DNA of 64,000 nucleotides from Hyphomicrobiaceae bacterium (GTDB taxonomy: Bacteria; Pseudomonadota; Alphaproteobacteria; Rhizobiales; Hyphomicrobiaceae): contig JAEUMD010000013.1 in NCBI GenBank assembly GCA_016793635.1, forward strand, positions 62,001-126,000. The letters run 5' to 3'. Below are positions 40,424 through 49,682 of the stretch, piece by piece. The translations under genes were made by a program, and so were the position numbers. A model generated the notes under the pieces. It saw only the letters and a program-made list of their open reading frames with translations. It was not told the origin of the DNA and made no database searches. Each line of letters opens with the position of its first letter. Position 1 is the stretch's first letter.

Positions 40424-41983
40424 TCAGTGGCTGAGGAGCTTTTTCAGTTCTTCGATTTCGTCACGCAGGCGCGGATTGCCCGTGATCTCGCCATCGATCT
40501 TGCGGATGGCGTGCAGCACCGTGGTGTGGTCACGGTTGCCGAAACGCCGTCCGATCTCCGGCAGCGAGCGTGCGGTGAGCTGCTTAGCGAGGTACATGCC
40601 GATCTGGCGCGGCCAGACGACCGAGCGGTGGCGGCGTTGCGAGAGCAGGTCGCCCTTGGATACGCCGAAGTGGCGCGAGACGATGCGGAGAATATCCTCG
40701 ATCTTGATGCGGCGGGGCTCGATGCCCTGCACGAGGTCGCGCACCACGGTCTCGGCGATGTCGAGCGTGATGGGCGTGCGCATGTACTGCCAGTTGGCAT
40801 AGAGGCGGGTGACCGCACCCTCGAGCTCACGGCCGTTCTCGGTCAAGCGGTCTGCAAGCAGTTGCAGCACCTCGGTCGAAAGATTGAACGAGCGGTCGAG
40901 CGCGACCTTCTCCGCCACGCGCTTTTCGAGAACTTTGACGCGCAGATCGAAATCGAGCGAGCCGAGCTCGGTGACGAGGCCGCGCTGGAGGCGCGAGCGC
41001 ATGCGCTCGTTGAGCCGGTCGATGTGGTTTGGCGCGCGTGCCGAAGCCACCACCACCTGCCGTCCGCCATCGAGCAGTGCGTTGATGATGTGATCGAATT
41101 CCTGCTCGGTCTTCTCGCCGTGCATGAACTCGAGATCGTCGATCAGCAGCAGGTGGATGGAACGGAACTTCTCCTTGAAGGAGAGCGGGTCCTGGCTGCG
41201 CAGGGCCTCGACGAACTGGTAACGGAAACGCTCTGCCGTGAGATAGAGGATGTTGGCGTCGGGGTTGCGGCGCTTCACCTCCCAGGCGATGGCGTGCAGC
41301 AGGTGCGTCTTGCCGAGGCCGACGGAGGAGTGAATGTAGAGCGGGTTGAACGCCGGGTTGGACGACATCACCGTCTCGGCGACCTGCGTCGCGCCGGCAT
41401 GCGCCATGCGGTTGGCTGCGCCAACCACGAACGTCTCGAAGGTGTAGCGCGAGTCGAGAGGTGAGCCCTCGAAGCCGCCGACCTGCGTCCGTCCCGGGTG
41501 GGGCATGGGGGCCGGCTGCGGCATCGCCATAGCCGGTGCGCGGGTCTCCTCCGCGGTGGCGGACGCGCGCATCGTCGGGGCGTCACCCTGGTGGCGGCGC
41601 GGCGGCTGCTCGGCCGTCGAGGACTGGTGCGGCTGGACCGGGCTACCCGGCTGGCGCAGTGCGACCTCGACCCGCTGCGCACCCTTGAACTCGGCGCGGC
41701 AGCACGACAGCAGCTGTTCCTCGTAGTGCGACTGGATCCAGTTCTTGAGGAACTTCACCGGCACCGACGCCGTTACCGTCACGCCATCGAAGCTGTCAAA
41801 TTCCAGCGTATTGAACCAGCTCGTGAAAATGTCGTCTCCGAGCTGCGCACGAAGCATGGCGCGCACCTTATGCCCGCGCCCTTCCATGGCCTGCGGTACG
41901 AGGTCGGCGCGGACCGCATCCGCCGCGCGCTCCTCAGCCGCCTTCGCCATTACGGCGGTCCCCGCCTTATCGATGCTCTGCAT
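40424..41983 (-). CDS. dnaA: Chromosomal replication initiator DnaA
   Basis: A 519-residue initiator. Domain I is at about 35-115 (LRAQLGDDIFTSWFNTLEFD). The Pro/Gln-rich linker, domain II, is at about 115-175. The AAA+ domain III has Walker A SSVGLGKTHLL near 219-229 and Walker B LLLIDDLEF near 278-286. Domain IV ends in the DNA-binding signature GNRDHTTVLHAIRKI. It binds DnaA boxes at oriC and melts the origin. An ATG eleven codons in is an alternative start. Followed by its own strong terminator and preceded by a rhodanese gene on the same strand. Confidence 0.97.
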   Translation of the reverse strand: MQSIDKAGTAVMAKAAEERAADAVRADLVPQAMEGRGHKVRAMLRAQLGDDIFTSWFNTLEFDSFDGVTVTASVPVKFLKNWIQSHYEEQLLSCCRAEFKGAQRVEVALRQPGSPVQPHQSSTAEQPPRRHQGDAPTMRASATAEETRAPAMAMPQPAPMPHPGRTQVGGFEGSPLDSRYTFETFVVGAANRMAHAGATQVAETVMSSNPAFNPLYIHSSVGLGKTHLLHAIAWEVKRRNPDANILYLTAERFRYQFVEALRSQDPLSFKEKFRSIHLLLIDDLEFMHGEKTEQEFDHIINALLDGGRQVVVASARAPNHIDRLNERMRSRLQRGLVTELGSLDFDLRVKVLEKRVAEKVALDRSFNLSTEVLQLLADRLTENGRELEGAVTRLYANWQYMRTPITLDIAETVVRDLVQGIEPRRIKIEDILRIVSRHFGVSKGDLLSQRRHRSVVWPRQIGMYLAKQLTARSLPEIGRRFGNRDHTTVLHAIRKIDGEITGNPRLRDEIEELKKLLSH

Positions 41984-42100
41984 GACGTGTGTGCCCCTAC
42001 TCTTTCAACTTGCCCTCTCGGCTCGAAGACAAAGCGAGGCCGTTCGCGCCCGAAATCTCGGGCGGCGCTCGTCTTGCCACTGAGCCAAGTTAAAAAGGTG

Positions 42101-42544
42101 CTACCCCTGCACCCAGGGCAGTCCAGCGACCTTCCAGCCACTGGTCCGCCCGCGATGGCGTTCCGCATCGAGGGATCCCTCGAAGCCTTGCGCCACATTC
42201 CGGCAGCACGCATACCCCGCTTCTGCCATCACCACCGCCGCCATACGGCTGCGGCCGCCCGACCTGCAGATGAAGAAAAGTTCCGCATCCTTCTCCACCC
42301 CGGTCGCGTCGAGTGCCTCGCGCAGCGTGCCCGCGAACCCCGGATCGATCCGGTTGTCGGGGAACGTTTGCCACTCGACGAGGATGATCTGCTTGCCGAT
42401 CCCGCTGAGGTCCGGCAAACCGACATAGGCCCATTCCGCTCGTGTCCGCACATCGATCAGAACAGACTTCGCGTCGCTCGCGAGGCGGGCCCATGTTTCA
42501 GTCACGGACACATCCTCGATGTGGACGACGCCACCCTCCGCCAC
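42101..42544 (-). CDS. Rhodanese-like domain protein
   Basis: A 147-residue single rhodanese domain with KSVLIDVRTRAEWAYVGLPD near the N-terminus and the active-site loop ICRSGGRSRMAA (catalytic Cys in CRSGGRS). It could transfer sulfane sulfur; the partner is unknown. The GTG at 42544 was chosen because GGGAG lies eight bases upstream; the frame is open for 43 more codons. It sits between the candidate origin and dnaA, on the dnaA strand, 117 bases upstream of dnaA. Confidence 0.88.
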   Translation of the reverse strand: MAEGGVVHIEDVSVTETWARLASDAKSVLIDVRTRAEWAYVGLPDLSGIGKQIILVEWQTFPDNRIDPGFAGTLREALDATGVEKDAELFFICRSGGRSRMAAVVMAEAGYACCRNVAQGFEGSLDAERHRGRTSGWKVAGLPWVQG

Positions 42545-42796
42545 TCTTCCAACTCCCTTTGGATTCTCGAAATGCCGATGCATGCCCACCGCATCAGGAA
42601 TGCGCTTCCGCAAAGCACAGACCAAGTCATGGGGCAGCAACAACCACGATGATCTGCGCGAAGGGCAGGTCATCCCGTGGAGTACGCAGGTACTGATGAG
42701 TTACTCGTCTCAACGAATACGCGACTTACGCGGCACTCAACCTCGGTAGTTCCGGAATTGCCAACAGCCTGTCCCGGCCGGGTGGTGCTAGGGAGA

Positions 42797-42812
42797 TTAA
42801 TTAACCGTTAAC
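42797..42812. promoter_or_regulatory. CtrA-type binding motif
   Basis: TTAA-TTAACCG-TTAAC matches the consensus TTAA-N7-TTAAC of the CtrA cell-cycle regulator exactly. Confidence 0.65.
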
Positions 42813-42893
42813 CCCGTTGGACGCAAGCGCCAGAACGTCGGTCGAAAGACTCGTAAATCCCCGTTCTCAAGGCCACTTTCGGGCTTCGAAAAA

Positions 42894-42909
42894 TCCACAG
42901 ATCTGTGGA
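42894..42909. promoter_or_regulatory. Inverted pair of DnaA-box-like cores
   Basis: A perfect 16-bp palindrome TCCACAGATCTGTGGA. Each half contains the core of a DnaA box (AAATCCACA; on the other strand TTCTCCACA), 7 of 9 bases matching TTATCCACA. Confidence 0.55.
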
Positions 42910-42956
42910 GAAAGCCTTGGTAGATCAAGCACAATCGGCTGCCGGGAAAGGTTCCC

Positions 42957-43006
42957 AAAACGCCGCGCGGCGCCACTTATCCAGAGGCGCCGCGCGATGC
43001 TTTTTT
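42957..43006. terminator. Strong GC hairpin with T-runs on both sides (rpsT terminator candidate)
   Basis: A perfect 11-bp stem CGCGCGGCGCC / GGCGCCGCGCG with loop ACTTATCCAGA. On the forward side six T follow four bases after the stem; on the reverse side four T follow three bases after it. It lies about 190 bases downstream of the rpsT stop and may end that transcript. The loop contains a DnaA-box-like TTATCCAGA. Confidence 0.65.
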
Positions 43007-43186
43007 GAAGCTGTCTGACGTTCAATTAACTGTCACGGTGCGTCGCAGAAACGATGCTGGAGCGGGCTGCCGCCCTCAGAATCCGTGGGTTAGTGGTGTT
43101 CAACTCGAACCGTCTGAGCGCTTGGCGCGAACCCTTGCGTGTTGCGAACAGAACACGGATGAGAGGTCGTGAAAGCTTTCGCGAAA

Positions 43187-43453
43187 TTATTCCTGCATGG
43201 CCGAGACGCGCGCGGCGAGGCGCGAAGCCTTGCGGCTGGCGGTGCGCTTGTGCATCACGCCCTTCTGCGCGGTGCGGACGAGCAGGGGCTCGGCCACCTT
43301 GAGTGCCGCGACGGCGCCGGACTTGTTGCCGGAAGCGATCGCTTCCTCGACACGGCGGACTTCCGTGCGCATCTGCGAGCGGCGCGACTTGTTGACCTCG
43401 GTCTGGCGTGCGATGCGCCGCACGGCCTTCTTGGCGGACTTGGTATTGGCCAT
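43187..43453 (-). CDS. rpsT: 30S ribosomal protein S20
   Basis: An 88-residue, highly basic protein with the S20 N-terminus [17 protein letters not shown] and the conserved [17 protein letters not shown] near the end. It binds 16S rRNA early in 30S assembly. ATG with GGGAG six bases upstream. It has a good promoter about 140 bases upstream and a long leader. It is located next to the replication origin region, as in many alphaproteobacteria. Confidence 0.97.
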   Translation of the reverse strand: MANTKSAKKAVRRIARQTEVNKSRRSQMRTEVRRVEEAIASGNKSGAVAALKVAEPLLVRTAQKGVMHKRTASRKASRLAARVSAMQE

Positions 43454-44142
43454 CTAGGGCTCCCTTGAGTGAACTTTCCTGAACGTCGCGATTGAGGCCT
43501 CGCGCCATCCCATCGGTCCTCGTGGTTGACCGAAGGCGCTGGAACGGGCGCAAACACGGAGACGCCCGAGGCTGGTGCCCCGAGCGGCTGGTGCAGGAGC
43601 TATACTTGCGGGCTTCTGCGCGGTCAATGTCGAAGCGAGTCGCGGCAAAGCCGGTCCGAGCGCTCGGCGGCGGCCCGGTCTAAGGGCCCCGTGCCGCGAA
43701 AGCGTATTCCACCGTTATCATGTCCAGCGGGCCGCGGACCGACAGTTTGTCGACTTGGCCGCTCTTGATTTGCCGGCCCCTATCAAGGTTAACATCGTGG
43801 CCGGTTCGGGATGGCTCGGCCGGCGAAGTGATGGCGCACGAGCGCGCACGTATCGGGAGGGGCCGACCGCGGCTCCCGATCGGACGACAGCGTTTTGGCT
43901 CTATTTTTCAGGGTGATCGGGGCACGTCACTCGCGTCGTCCTGACTATTCCGGGGCTTGGCCGAGGCACTGGTCGGGTCGGCGTAACGTGCTGTGCGGGT
44001 GCTGCAAGGGCCTTGGCGGGACGTGCCGGTTAACCATGCATCTGCCAAAAATTGGCGGAAGGCATCCCGGTTTAACGGTCGATTGACCGATGCGGCGCAC
44101 TCATCTCACGTGCCTTCGCGAATCGAGGAAAGGACACTCCCC
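43454..44142. other. Intergenic region: rpsT leader and promoter, then no recognised gene
   Basis: About 690 bases. The left part is the rpsT 5' leader and promoter. The right part (43630-44142) precedes the forward-strand membrane protein gene and should hold its promoter. Overlapping frames show no family similarity. Confidence 0.45.
43599..43627 (-). promoter_or_regulatory. Probable sigma-70-type promoter of rpsT
   Basis: On the reverse strand TTGACC, a 17-bp spacer, then TATAGC. Spacing is optimal and the elements are close to consensus. The predicted transcript would have a leader of about 140 nt before the rpsT ATG. Confidence 0.7.
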
Positions 44143-44754
44143 ATGGCATCTCTTGTCATTTGGTTCACGCTCATCACGGTGAGCCTGTGCGCGATGATCA
44201 TCGCCGCTGGAGCCGGTATGCCGGTTCTGCATATGCTGATGACGGGGCTCGTCAGCATTGGCATCGCCCTCGTCGCGATCTTCGAGAACCAGAAGATGCG
44301 GAACGAGGGGGCCAGTAAAAATCTTGTCGCCGCCTCGACGGCGCGCAGCATGGGCTTCGTCTATGTTTGGGGCGCGCTTACCATCGCCGTTACCTACATG
44401 TTCATCCTGCGCTGGCACGAGTGGTGGCACTTCATGTCGGGGTTCGCCGTCGCCGGAGCGCTATGCCTGTTCTATTCGAACTCGCTGCTGCGCGACGACA
44501 ACGCCGGGCGGCAGGACGATACACTTCTCAATGCTGGCCGCACGCTCACCTGGGTCCAGCTCATCGGCATGGTCGTCGCCATGGTCGGCATGCTCGTCGA
44601 CGGCAAGCTGACGCGCTACGTCAATCCGCGCCACATGGACTGGGCGGCCCAGAACATCTTCTTCTTCGGGGCGATGGCGCTCGCGGTCATATCCGCCTAT
44701 GTGCTGTGGTCGAGCCGCAACGACAGCGCGCAGGCTGCACCCAAGGCCGGCTGA
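44143..44754 (+). CDS. Hypothetical membrane protein, first of a tandem paralog pair
   Basis: A 203-residue protein with about six hydrophobic segments (residues 3-22, 26-46, 70-90, 98-116, 138-156, 172-190). Short charged loops include FENQKMRNEG and SLLRDDNAGRQDD. I know no named family. Its second half resembles the protein encoded at 44911-45546, with the shared pattern GRxLTWVQLIGxVVAxVGMLVxGKL and DWAAQNxFFxGxxxLAV. ATG with AGGAAAGGA upstream. Confidence 0.78.
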   Translation: MASLVIWFTLITVSLCAMIIAAGAGMPVLHMLMTGLVSIGIALVAIFENQKMRNEGASKNLVAASTARSMGFVYVWGALTIAVTYMFILRWHEWWHFMSGFAVAGALCLFYSNSLLRDDNAGRQDDTLLNAGRTLTWVQLIGMVVAMVGMLVDGKLTRYVNPRHMDWAAQNIFFFGAMALAVISAYVLWSSRNDSAQAAPKAG

Positions 44755-44910
44755 TCGCCGCGCCCGTTGCGCCGACCTCGGCTGCGCTACATCTCGGCGC
44801 GACACATGCGTGCGTTCGGAGGCGATTGCAGCGATCCGCGCTCGCATCCGATCAGTGCAACCGTTTGCGGTGCCATCTGATCGGATCGTGCACCAGGAGG
44901 CCGCTGCCCG

Positions 44911-45546
44911 ATGTCACTGCAACCGCTCATTCCCTACCTCGCCGCGCTGCTCGCGATGAGTGCGGCAACGATGACTTGGGCGGCGAGCCTCGGCGACAGG
45001 GCTATGTCGCTCGGTGCCGCCGCCTTGTTCGGTATCGCGCTCGCGGTTGCGGCGGCGTACATCAACCGCCTGTCGCGATGGAGCGAGGCGGCCCTCGCCG
45101 ATGCCGACGCCGAGATCCACGCCGCGCGCCGCAATGCCCGTTTGATGGCGCTCGCCTATGCCTGGGGTGGGGTGGCGCTGCTCGCGGTCTACAAGCTTTC
45201 TGGGCTCAAGTGGCAGCACGGCTGGCAGTACGGATCGGGCATGGCGGTGATCGCCGGGCTGCTGCTCGCCCATGTGCACAAGCTGGGTGACAAGGACTAT
45301 GGCCTGCGCAGCCGCAAGGGGCTCGACTATGCCGGCCGCGCCACCCTGCTGCATGCGGTGGCGATCGTCGTCAGCCTCGCCGTGCTGGTCGCCTCGGGCA
45401 AACTGTGGAGTGGCAAGCCGGATTGGGCCGCCAACCAGGTGTTCGTGGTCGGCGGCCTGACACTCGCGGTCGTCTCATTGATCGCCTGGCGCACGCACGG
45501 CGCCCTCCGCGCGCGCGCCGGAGTAGCGCCGGTCAGCGATTCTTGA
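44911..45546 (+). CDS. Hypothetical membrane protein, second of a tandem paralog pair
   Basis: A 211-residue protein with about six hydrophobic segments. It aligns along most of its length with the preceding gene product: [21 protein letters not shown] against [41 protein letters not shown] against DGKL...DWAAQNIFFFGA. The pair therefore arose by tandem duplication and diverged. The function is unknown. ATG with AGGAGG upstream, 156 nt after the first copy. The 3' end overlaps the end of the convergent enoyl-CoA hydratase gene by 14 bp. Confidence 0.78.
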   Translation: MSLQPLIPYLAALLAMSAATMTWAASLGDRAMSLGAAALFGIALAVAAAYINRLSRWSEAALADADAEIHAARRNARLMALAYAWGGVALLAVYKLSGLKWQHGWQYGSGMAVIAGLLLAHVHKLGDKDYGLRSRKGLDYAGRATLLHAVAIVVSLAVLVASGKLWSGKPDWAANQVFVVGGLTLAVVSLIAWRTHGALRARAGVAPVSDS

Positions 45547-46306
45547 ACGCGGGCTTGCGCTTCTCGGCGAAGGCCGCCATGCCCTCTTTCTGGTCTTCGG
45601 TGGCGAACATCGCGTGGAACACGCGGCGCTCGAAGCGTACGCCTTCCGCAAGCGTGGTCTCGTAGGCGCGGTTGATCGTCTCCTTGGTCATCATCACCGC
45701 CGGCAGCGACATGGCGGCGATCTTGCCAGCCGCCTTCAGCGCCTCGGCAAGAAGATCGGCGGCCGGCACGACGCGGCTGACGAGACCGGCGCGCTCCGCC
45801 TCAGCGGCATCCATCATGCGGCCCGTGAGGCACATCTCCATCGCCTTCGACTTGCCGACGAAGCGCGTCAGGCGCTGCGTGCCGCCAGCGCCCGGCATGA
45901 TGCCGAGCGTGATCTCGGGCTGGCCGAACTTGGCGGTATCGGCGGCGATGATGAAGTCGCACATCATGGCGAGCTCGCAGCCGCCGCCGAGAGCGAAACC
46001 CGCGACTGCGGCGACGACGGGCTTGCGGGACCGCGTCAGCCGCTCCCAGCTCGAGATGAAGTCCTCGGCATAGACCTCCTGGTAGCTCTTCGCCTGCATC
46101 TCCTTGATGTCGGCGCCGGCCGCGAAGGCTTTCTCCGAACCGGTGATGACGATGGCGCCGATGGCGGGATCGGCTTCGAAGGCATCGACGGCAGCGTTGA
46201 GCTCGGTGATCAGCGTCGAGTTGAGAGCGTTGAGCGCCTGCGGCCGATTAAGCGTGATGAGGCCGACGCGATCCTTCGTCTCGACAACGATGCAGCTAAA
46301 GGTCAT
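45533..46306 (-). CDS. Enoyl-CoA hydratase
   Basis: A 257-residue crotonase-family enzyme with the oxyanion-hole blocks [13 protein letters not shown] and [18 protein letters not shown]. The catalytic glutamates are in GGGCELAM and [19 protein letters not shown]. The glutamate pair indicates a true hydratase of beta-oxidation adding water to trans-2-enoyl-CoA. ATG 46306 has GGAGAAG seven bases upstream. In many Hyphomicrobiales this gene lies between mutM and rpsT, as here apart from the inserted membrane genes. Confidence 0.93.
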   Translation of the reverse strand: MTFSCIVVETKDRVGLITLNRPQALNALNSTLITELNAAVDAFEADPAIGAIVITGSEKAFAAGADIKEMQAKSYQEVYAEDFISSWERLTRSRKPVVAAVAGFALGGGCELAMMCDFIIAADTAKFGQPEITLGIMPGAGGTQRLTRFVGKSKAMEMCLTGRMMDAAEAERAGLVSRVVPAADLLAEALKAAGKIAAMSLPAVMMTKETINRAYETTLAEGVRFERRVFHAMFATEDQKEGMAAFAEKRKPAFKNR

Positions 46307-46402
46307 GCTAACTTCTCCAGTTAATAGTTCGAGCCATGGCCTTAACCGGCCTGTCATTTGTTGAAGTCATGTCGATCCATTCGGTCGACGCGGGAGTTGC
46401 CG

Positions 46403-46675
46403 ATGTTTCGCCGCCTCTTCTATGCGCTGCTGTTCCTCGCCTTCGTCGTTCCCGGGCTCGTCAGCGCCTACTTGCTTTACATCCGCTATCTCACTTGGGC
46501 GTCATGCACCGACCGGTACGGGCGCTGCTTCGATGCCGCGGGCGTCCAGCAGATCGACATCACGGGCATCGCCCTCGCCTACACCTCGATCACCTTCGTC
46601 CTCGCCATGCTGACGCTCTGGGCCATGGCGGGCATGTTGCGCCGCAAGCGGCGGCCCCGTCCGGTCCACGCCTGA
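46403..46675 (+). CDS. Small two-helix membrane protein
   Basis: A 90-residue protein with hydrophobic segments at about 3-27 and 58-80, a Cys-containing periplasmic loop (SCTDRYGRC) and a basic C-terminus (RRKRRPRP). I do not recognise the family. ATG with GGGAG upstream. It is divergent from the hydratase gene, and its end lies 20 nt from the convergent mutM. Confidence 0.65.
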   Translation: MFRRLFYALLFLAFVVPGLVSAYLLYIRYLTWASCTDRYGRCFDAAGVQQIDITGIALAYTSITFVLAMLTLWAMAGMLRRKRRPRPVHA

Positions 46676-46695
46676 GGCTTCGGCGAATCCTCCGG

Positions 46696-47592
46696 TCAGC
46701 GCTGGCAGGACGGGCAGTGGAAGGTCGAGCGCCCACCGTGAATGCTGCGCTGCACAGTGCCCCGGCAGCCGGGGCGGACGCAAGCCTCGCCTTGGCGGCC
46801 ATAGACCAAAAATGAATGCTGGAAATAACCGAGCGCCCCGTCCGCCGCCCGGTAGTCGCGCAGTGTCGAGCCACCCGCGGCGATGGCATCGGCCAGCACC
46901 CCACGGATGGCGGGCACCAGCCGCTCGGCGCGGAGCGTGGGCCGGCCGGCCTTGTCGGTGAGGCAGCCCGCGGCGCGGTTCGGCGATATTCCAGCCCGGA
47001 ACAGGGCCTCCGCGACGTAGATGTTGCCGAGCCCGGCGATCGTCCTCTGGTCCATCAAAAAGGCCTTGAGGTCTGCGGTCCGGCCAGCCGCCCGCGCCGC
47101 GAGATAGGCGGGCGTCAACTCGTTTCCGAGCGGCTCCGGCCCGAGATCGCGGATCAGGGGGTGCCCCTCGATCTCCGCCCCCGGCACCAGGACCATAAAA
47201 CCAAAGCGGCGCGGGTCGTTATAGGTGATCCGATGCGCCCCGGCTTGGGCACCTCCGCCGTTGCCGGCGGCCATTTCCACCACCACATGGTCGTGGCGGG
47301 CATCGCCGCCGGTCGCCAGGGCGAATCGCCCGTGGGCCTCGCCATCGATGGTGAAACGTCCGCTCATGCCGAGATGCATGATCAACACCTCGCCGCCTTC
47401 GATCGTCGCCAGCAGGTATTTGGAGCGCCGGCCAAGGTGCATGACCCGGCGGCCGGTGAGGCGCTCCGCCATTCGATCGGGCAGCGGGAAGCGCAGGTCC
47501 GGCCGCCGCGCCTCGACGCGAACGATGCGCCGACCGGCCATCACCGGCTCGAGGCCCCGCCGGACGGTCTCGACCTCGGGTAGCTCTGGCAC
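46696..47592 (-). CDS. mutM: Formamidopyrimidine-DNA glycosylase
   Basis: A 298-residue bifunctional glycosylase/AP lyase for oxidised purines such as 8-oxoguanine. The N-terminal catalytic Pro-Glu is in [13 protein letters not shown]. The conserved lysine is in RRSKYLL. The helix-two-turn-helix block is [18 protein letters not shown]. The C-terminal zinc finger runs CVRPGC...TFHCPSC, with four residues between the first two Cys. GTG start with AGGAG ten bases upstream. The reading frame is open far upstream, but homology begins at this GTG. Confidence 0.95.
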   Translation of the reverse strand: MPELPEVETVRRGLEPVMAGRRIVRVEARRPDLRFPLPDRMAERLTGRRVMHLGRRSKYLLATIEGGEVLIMHLGMSGRFTIDGEAHGRFALATGGDARHDHVVVEMAAGNGGGAQAGAHRITYNDPRRFGFMVLVPGAEIEGHPLIRDLGPEPLGNELTPAYLAARAAGRTADLKAFLMDQRTIAGLGNIYVAEALFRAGISPNRAAGCLTDKAGRPTLRAERLVPAIRGVLADAIAAGGSTLRDYRAADGALGYFQHSFLVYGRQGEACVRPGCRGTVQRSIHGGRSTFHCPSCQR

Positions 47593-47805
47593 GCCCGTTT
47601 TGCTCCTTGTGCTGCGCTTCCGGCCGAGCTGGCCGCTCGCGGGCCTCTGCCTGCCCTTTAATAGCCCGGCGCGCGCCCGATAACCGAATCTGGACGCAGT
47701 GCGTGCTATAGGGACCGTTGCAAAGCAAGGCGGCGGCGTCGCGTGACCGCCACTTTGGTCACGCAAGTGACGTCGCGCCGAATTGAAACCAGATACCCGA
47801 AGGCC

Positions 47806-49098
47806 ATGTCCACCGAGATCATCCTCGTCGTCGTCGTTATCGCCATTTTGCTGGCGCTCTCGGCGTTCTTCTCCGGCTCCGAAACGGCTTTGACGGCAGC
47901 TTCCCGCGCACGGCTCCACGCCATGGAGATCGAGGGCAGCGAGGAAGCACGGCGTGTCAACAAGCTGCTCGAGCAGCCCGAGCGCATGATCGGCACGATT
48001 CTGCTCGGCAACAACCTCGTCAACATTTCCGCCTCGGCGCTGAGCACCAGCTTGCTGATCGGGATGTTCGGCGAGGTCGGCGTCGCATATGCGACGGTCG
48101 TCATGACGATCCTCGTCGTCATTTTCTCCGAGGTTCTGCCCAAGACCTACGCCATCGCCTATGCCGATCGCATCGCGCTGGCGGTTGCGCCGCTGATGCA
48201 ACTCGTGATCTCGGTGCTGCGGCCTGCGGTGTTCGTGATCGAGCAGGTCGTCAACATCGTGCTCAAGCTGACGCCCTCGCACCTCGACGACGACGCCAAC
48301 ATCCTCGCCGCCCACGACGAGATCCGCGGCACGATCGAGTTGCAATCGAAGGAGGGAGCGGTTGCGCGGCACGATGCCGACATGCTCGGTGGCATTCTCG
48401 ACCTGCGCGATCTCAAGGTCGAGGACATCATGGTGCACCGGACCAAGATGGAGACACTCAACGCCGACGATCCGCCGGATCGCGTGGTGGCGGAGATCCT
48501 CAAGGCCCAGTACTCGCGCATTCCGATCTGGCGCGAGGAGCCGGAGAACATCGTGGCGGTGCTGCACACCAAGGATCTGCTCACCGCGCTCGCAGAAGCC
48601 GATTGGGACGTGTCGCGGCTCGATATCATGAGCTTCGCCAAGAAGCCCTGGTTCACCCCGGATACGACCAGTGTGAAGGAACAGCTCAACCAGTTCCTGA
48701 AGCAGAAACAGCAGATGGCGATGGTCGTCGACGAGTATGGCGAGGTGCAGGGCCTCATTACGCTCGAGGACATTCTAGAGGAGATCGTCGGACAGATCGC
48801 GGACGAGCACGACGTGCACGATACCGCCATCCGGCCACAGGCCGACGGGACCGTGAACGTCGACGGTACGGTGGCGATCCGCGACCTCAACCGGCAGATG
48901 GATTGGGGCCTTCCCGACGACGAGGCGACGACCATCGCCGGCCTCGTCATTCACGAGGCGCAAACCATTCCCGAGCCGGGGCAGACGTTCACGTTCCACG
49001 GCTACCGCTTCGAAATCCTGCGCAAGAGCCGCAACAAGATCACGGCATTGCGCGTCAAGCCGGTCGCCGAGATCGTACCGACGGCACGCCGCGCCTGA
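47806..49098 (+). CDS. HlyC/CorC (CNNM-type) family transporter
   Basis: A 430-residue protein with a DUF21 membrane domain (four hydrophobic segments within residues 1-150; [18 protein letters not shown]), two CBS domains (about 200-320; [40 protein letters not shown]) and a C-terminal CorC_HlyC domain (about 335-420). Relatives act in Mg2+/Co2+ efflux. ATG 47806 was chosen where homology starts, with GAAGG upstream. Confidence 0.93.
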   Translation: MSTEIILVVVVIAILLALSAFFSGSETALTAASRARLHAMEIEGSEEARRVNKLLEQPERMIGTILLGNNLVNISASALSTSLLIGMFGEVGVAYATVVMTILVVIFSEVLPKTYAIAYADRIALAVAPLMQLVISVLRPAVFVIEQVVNIVLKLTPSHLDDDANILAAHDEIRGTIELQSKEGAVARHDADMLGGILDLRDLKVEDIMVHRTKMETLNADDPPDRVVAEILKAQYSRIPIWREEPENIVAVLHTKDLLTALAEADWDVSRLDIMSFAKKPWFTPDTTSVKEQLNQFLKQKQQMAMVVDEYGEVQGLITLEDILEEIVGQIADEHDVHDTAIRPQADGTVNVDGTVAIRDLNRQMDWGLPDDEATTIAGLVIHEAQTIPEPGQTFTFHGYRFEILRKSRNKITALRVKPVAEIVPTARRA

Positions 49099-49127
49099 GG
49101 GTCCGCACCGCGCTGCTACGCGGACCC
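49099..49127. terminator. Possible bidirectional terminator hairpin
   Basis: An inverted repeat GGGTCCGC / GCGGACCC with a 13-nt loop directly after the CorC-family stop and before the convergent bolA end. It lacks a T-run, so the call is tentative. Confidence 0.38.
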
Positions 49128-49187
49128 ATGCCGGTCGCATGTTCAATCGGCCGGCCGGTCACGACCCAATTGCACGGGGTAGCGCCT

Positions 49188-49466
49188 TCAAGAGGCGATA
49201 GGCTCGTTGGGAGCGTAGGTCTTGAGCGCGAGAGCATGCACGCGCCCCGCGAGTTCGTCGGCGAGCAGCTCGTTCACCATGCGGTGCCGGTCGACGCGCG
49301 ACTTACCCGTGAAAGCCGCCGAGACCACGAGAATGCGGAAATGGCTTTCGCCCGTGCCGGGAGAGCTGCGATGCCCGGCATGCATCTCCGACTCGTTGAC
49401 GATATCGAGCCTTGTCGGCTCGAGACCGAGCATCAGTTTCTCGCGCATCCTTGCTTCTGCCGTCAT
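49188..49466 (-). CDS. bolA: BolA family protein
   Basis: A 92-residue BolA/IbaG-fold protein with the family pattern LMLGLEPTRLDIVNESEMHAGH, ESHFRILVVSAAFTGKSRVDRHRMV and a C-terminal VHALALKTYAP. BolA proteins bind monothiol glutaredoxins and iron-sulfur clusters, and some regulate transcription. ATG with GAGAGAGG upstream. Confidence 0.94.
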   Translation of the reverse strand: MTAEARMREKLMLGLEPTRLDIVNESEMHAGHRSSPGTGESHFRILVVSAAFTGKSRVDRHRMVNELLADELAGRVHALALKTYAPNEPIAS

Positions 49467-49682
49467 CGTGTGACCTCTCTCGTCAGTCGCCGCCCGGCCG
49501 CGTAACGTCTTGCCGGCACCTCTGGCTCAACCACATAATGCCGGCATGGCGCGATAGCGAGTGCGCAAGCGTCCGGCAAAGCGTCTCGTGTCGCTCTCGC
49601 TGCATCAGTAGTCTCGAAACTCGCTTCACGCAGGCTCGGCGACCTTGTCTTGCGCACGCGCCCCGCTCATAATCGCCGGCCC

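Larger units (their letters stand above)
42780..43010. other. Candidate chromosomal replication origin (oriC)
   Basis: A gene-free, partly AT-rich segment between rpsT and dnaA. It contains a complete CtrA-type motif, a palindrome of two DnaA-box-like cores, a TTATCCAGA box in a hairpin loop, and a GACTC (GAnTC) methylation-type site at 42849-42853. Origins in several alphaproteobacteria lie close to dnaA or rpsT and combine CtrA and DnaA sites. Functional status is inferred. Confidence 0.55.

Noticed and set aside
46696-48567. A 623-codon open reverse frame running from mutM far upstream
   Set aside because: Only the part after the GTG at 47592 matches Fpg. The upstream extension is antisense to the CorC-family gene and has no homology of its own.
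49099-49127. Considered as a strong terminator
   Set aside because: The stem is short with a large loop and no T-run, so it is kept only as a tentative feature.
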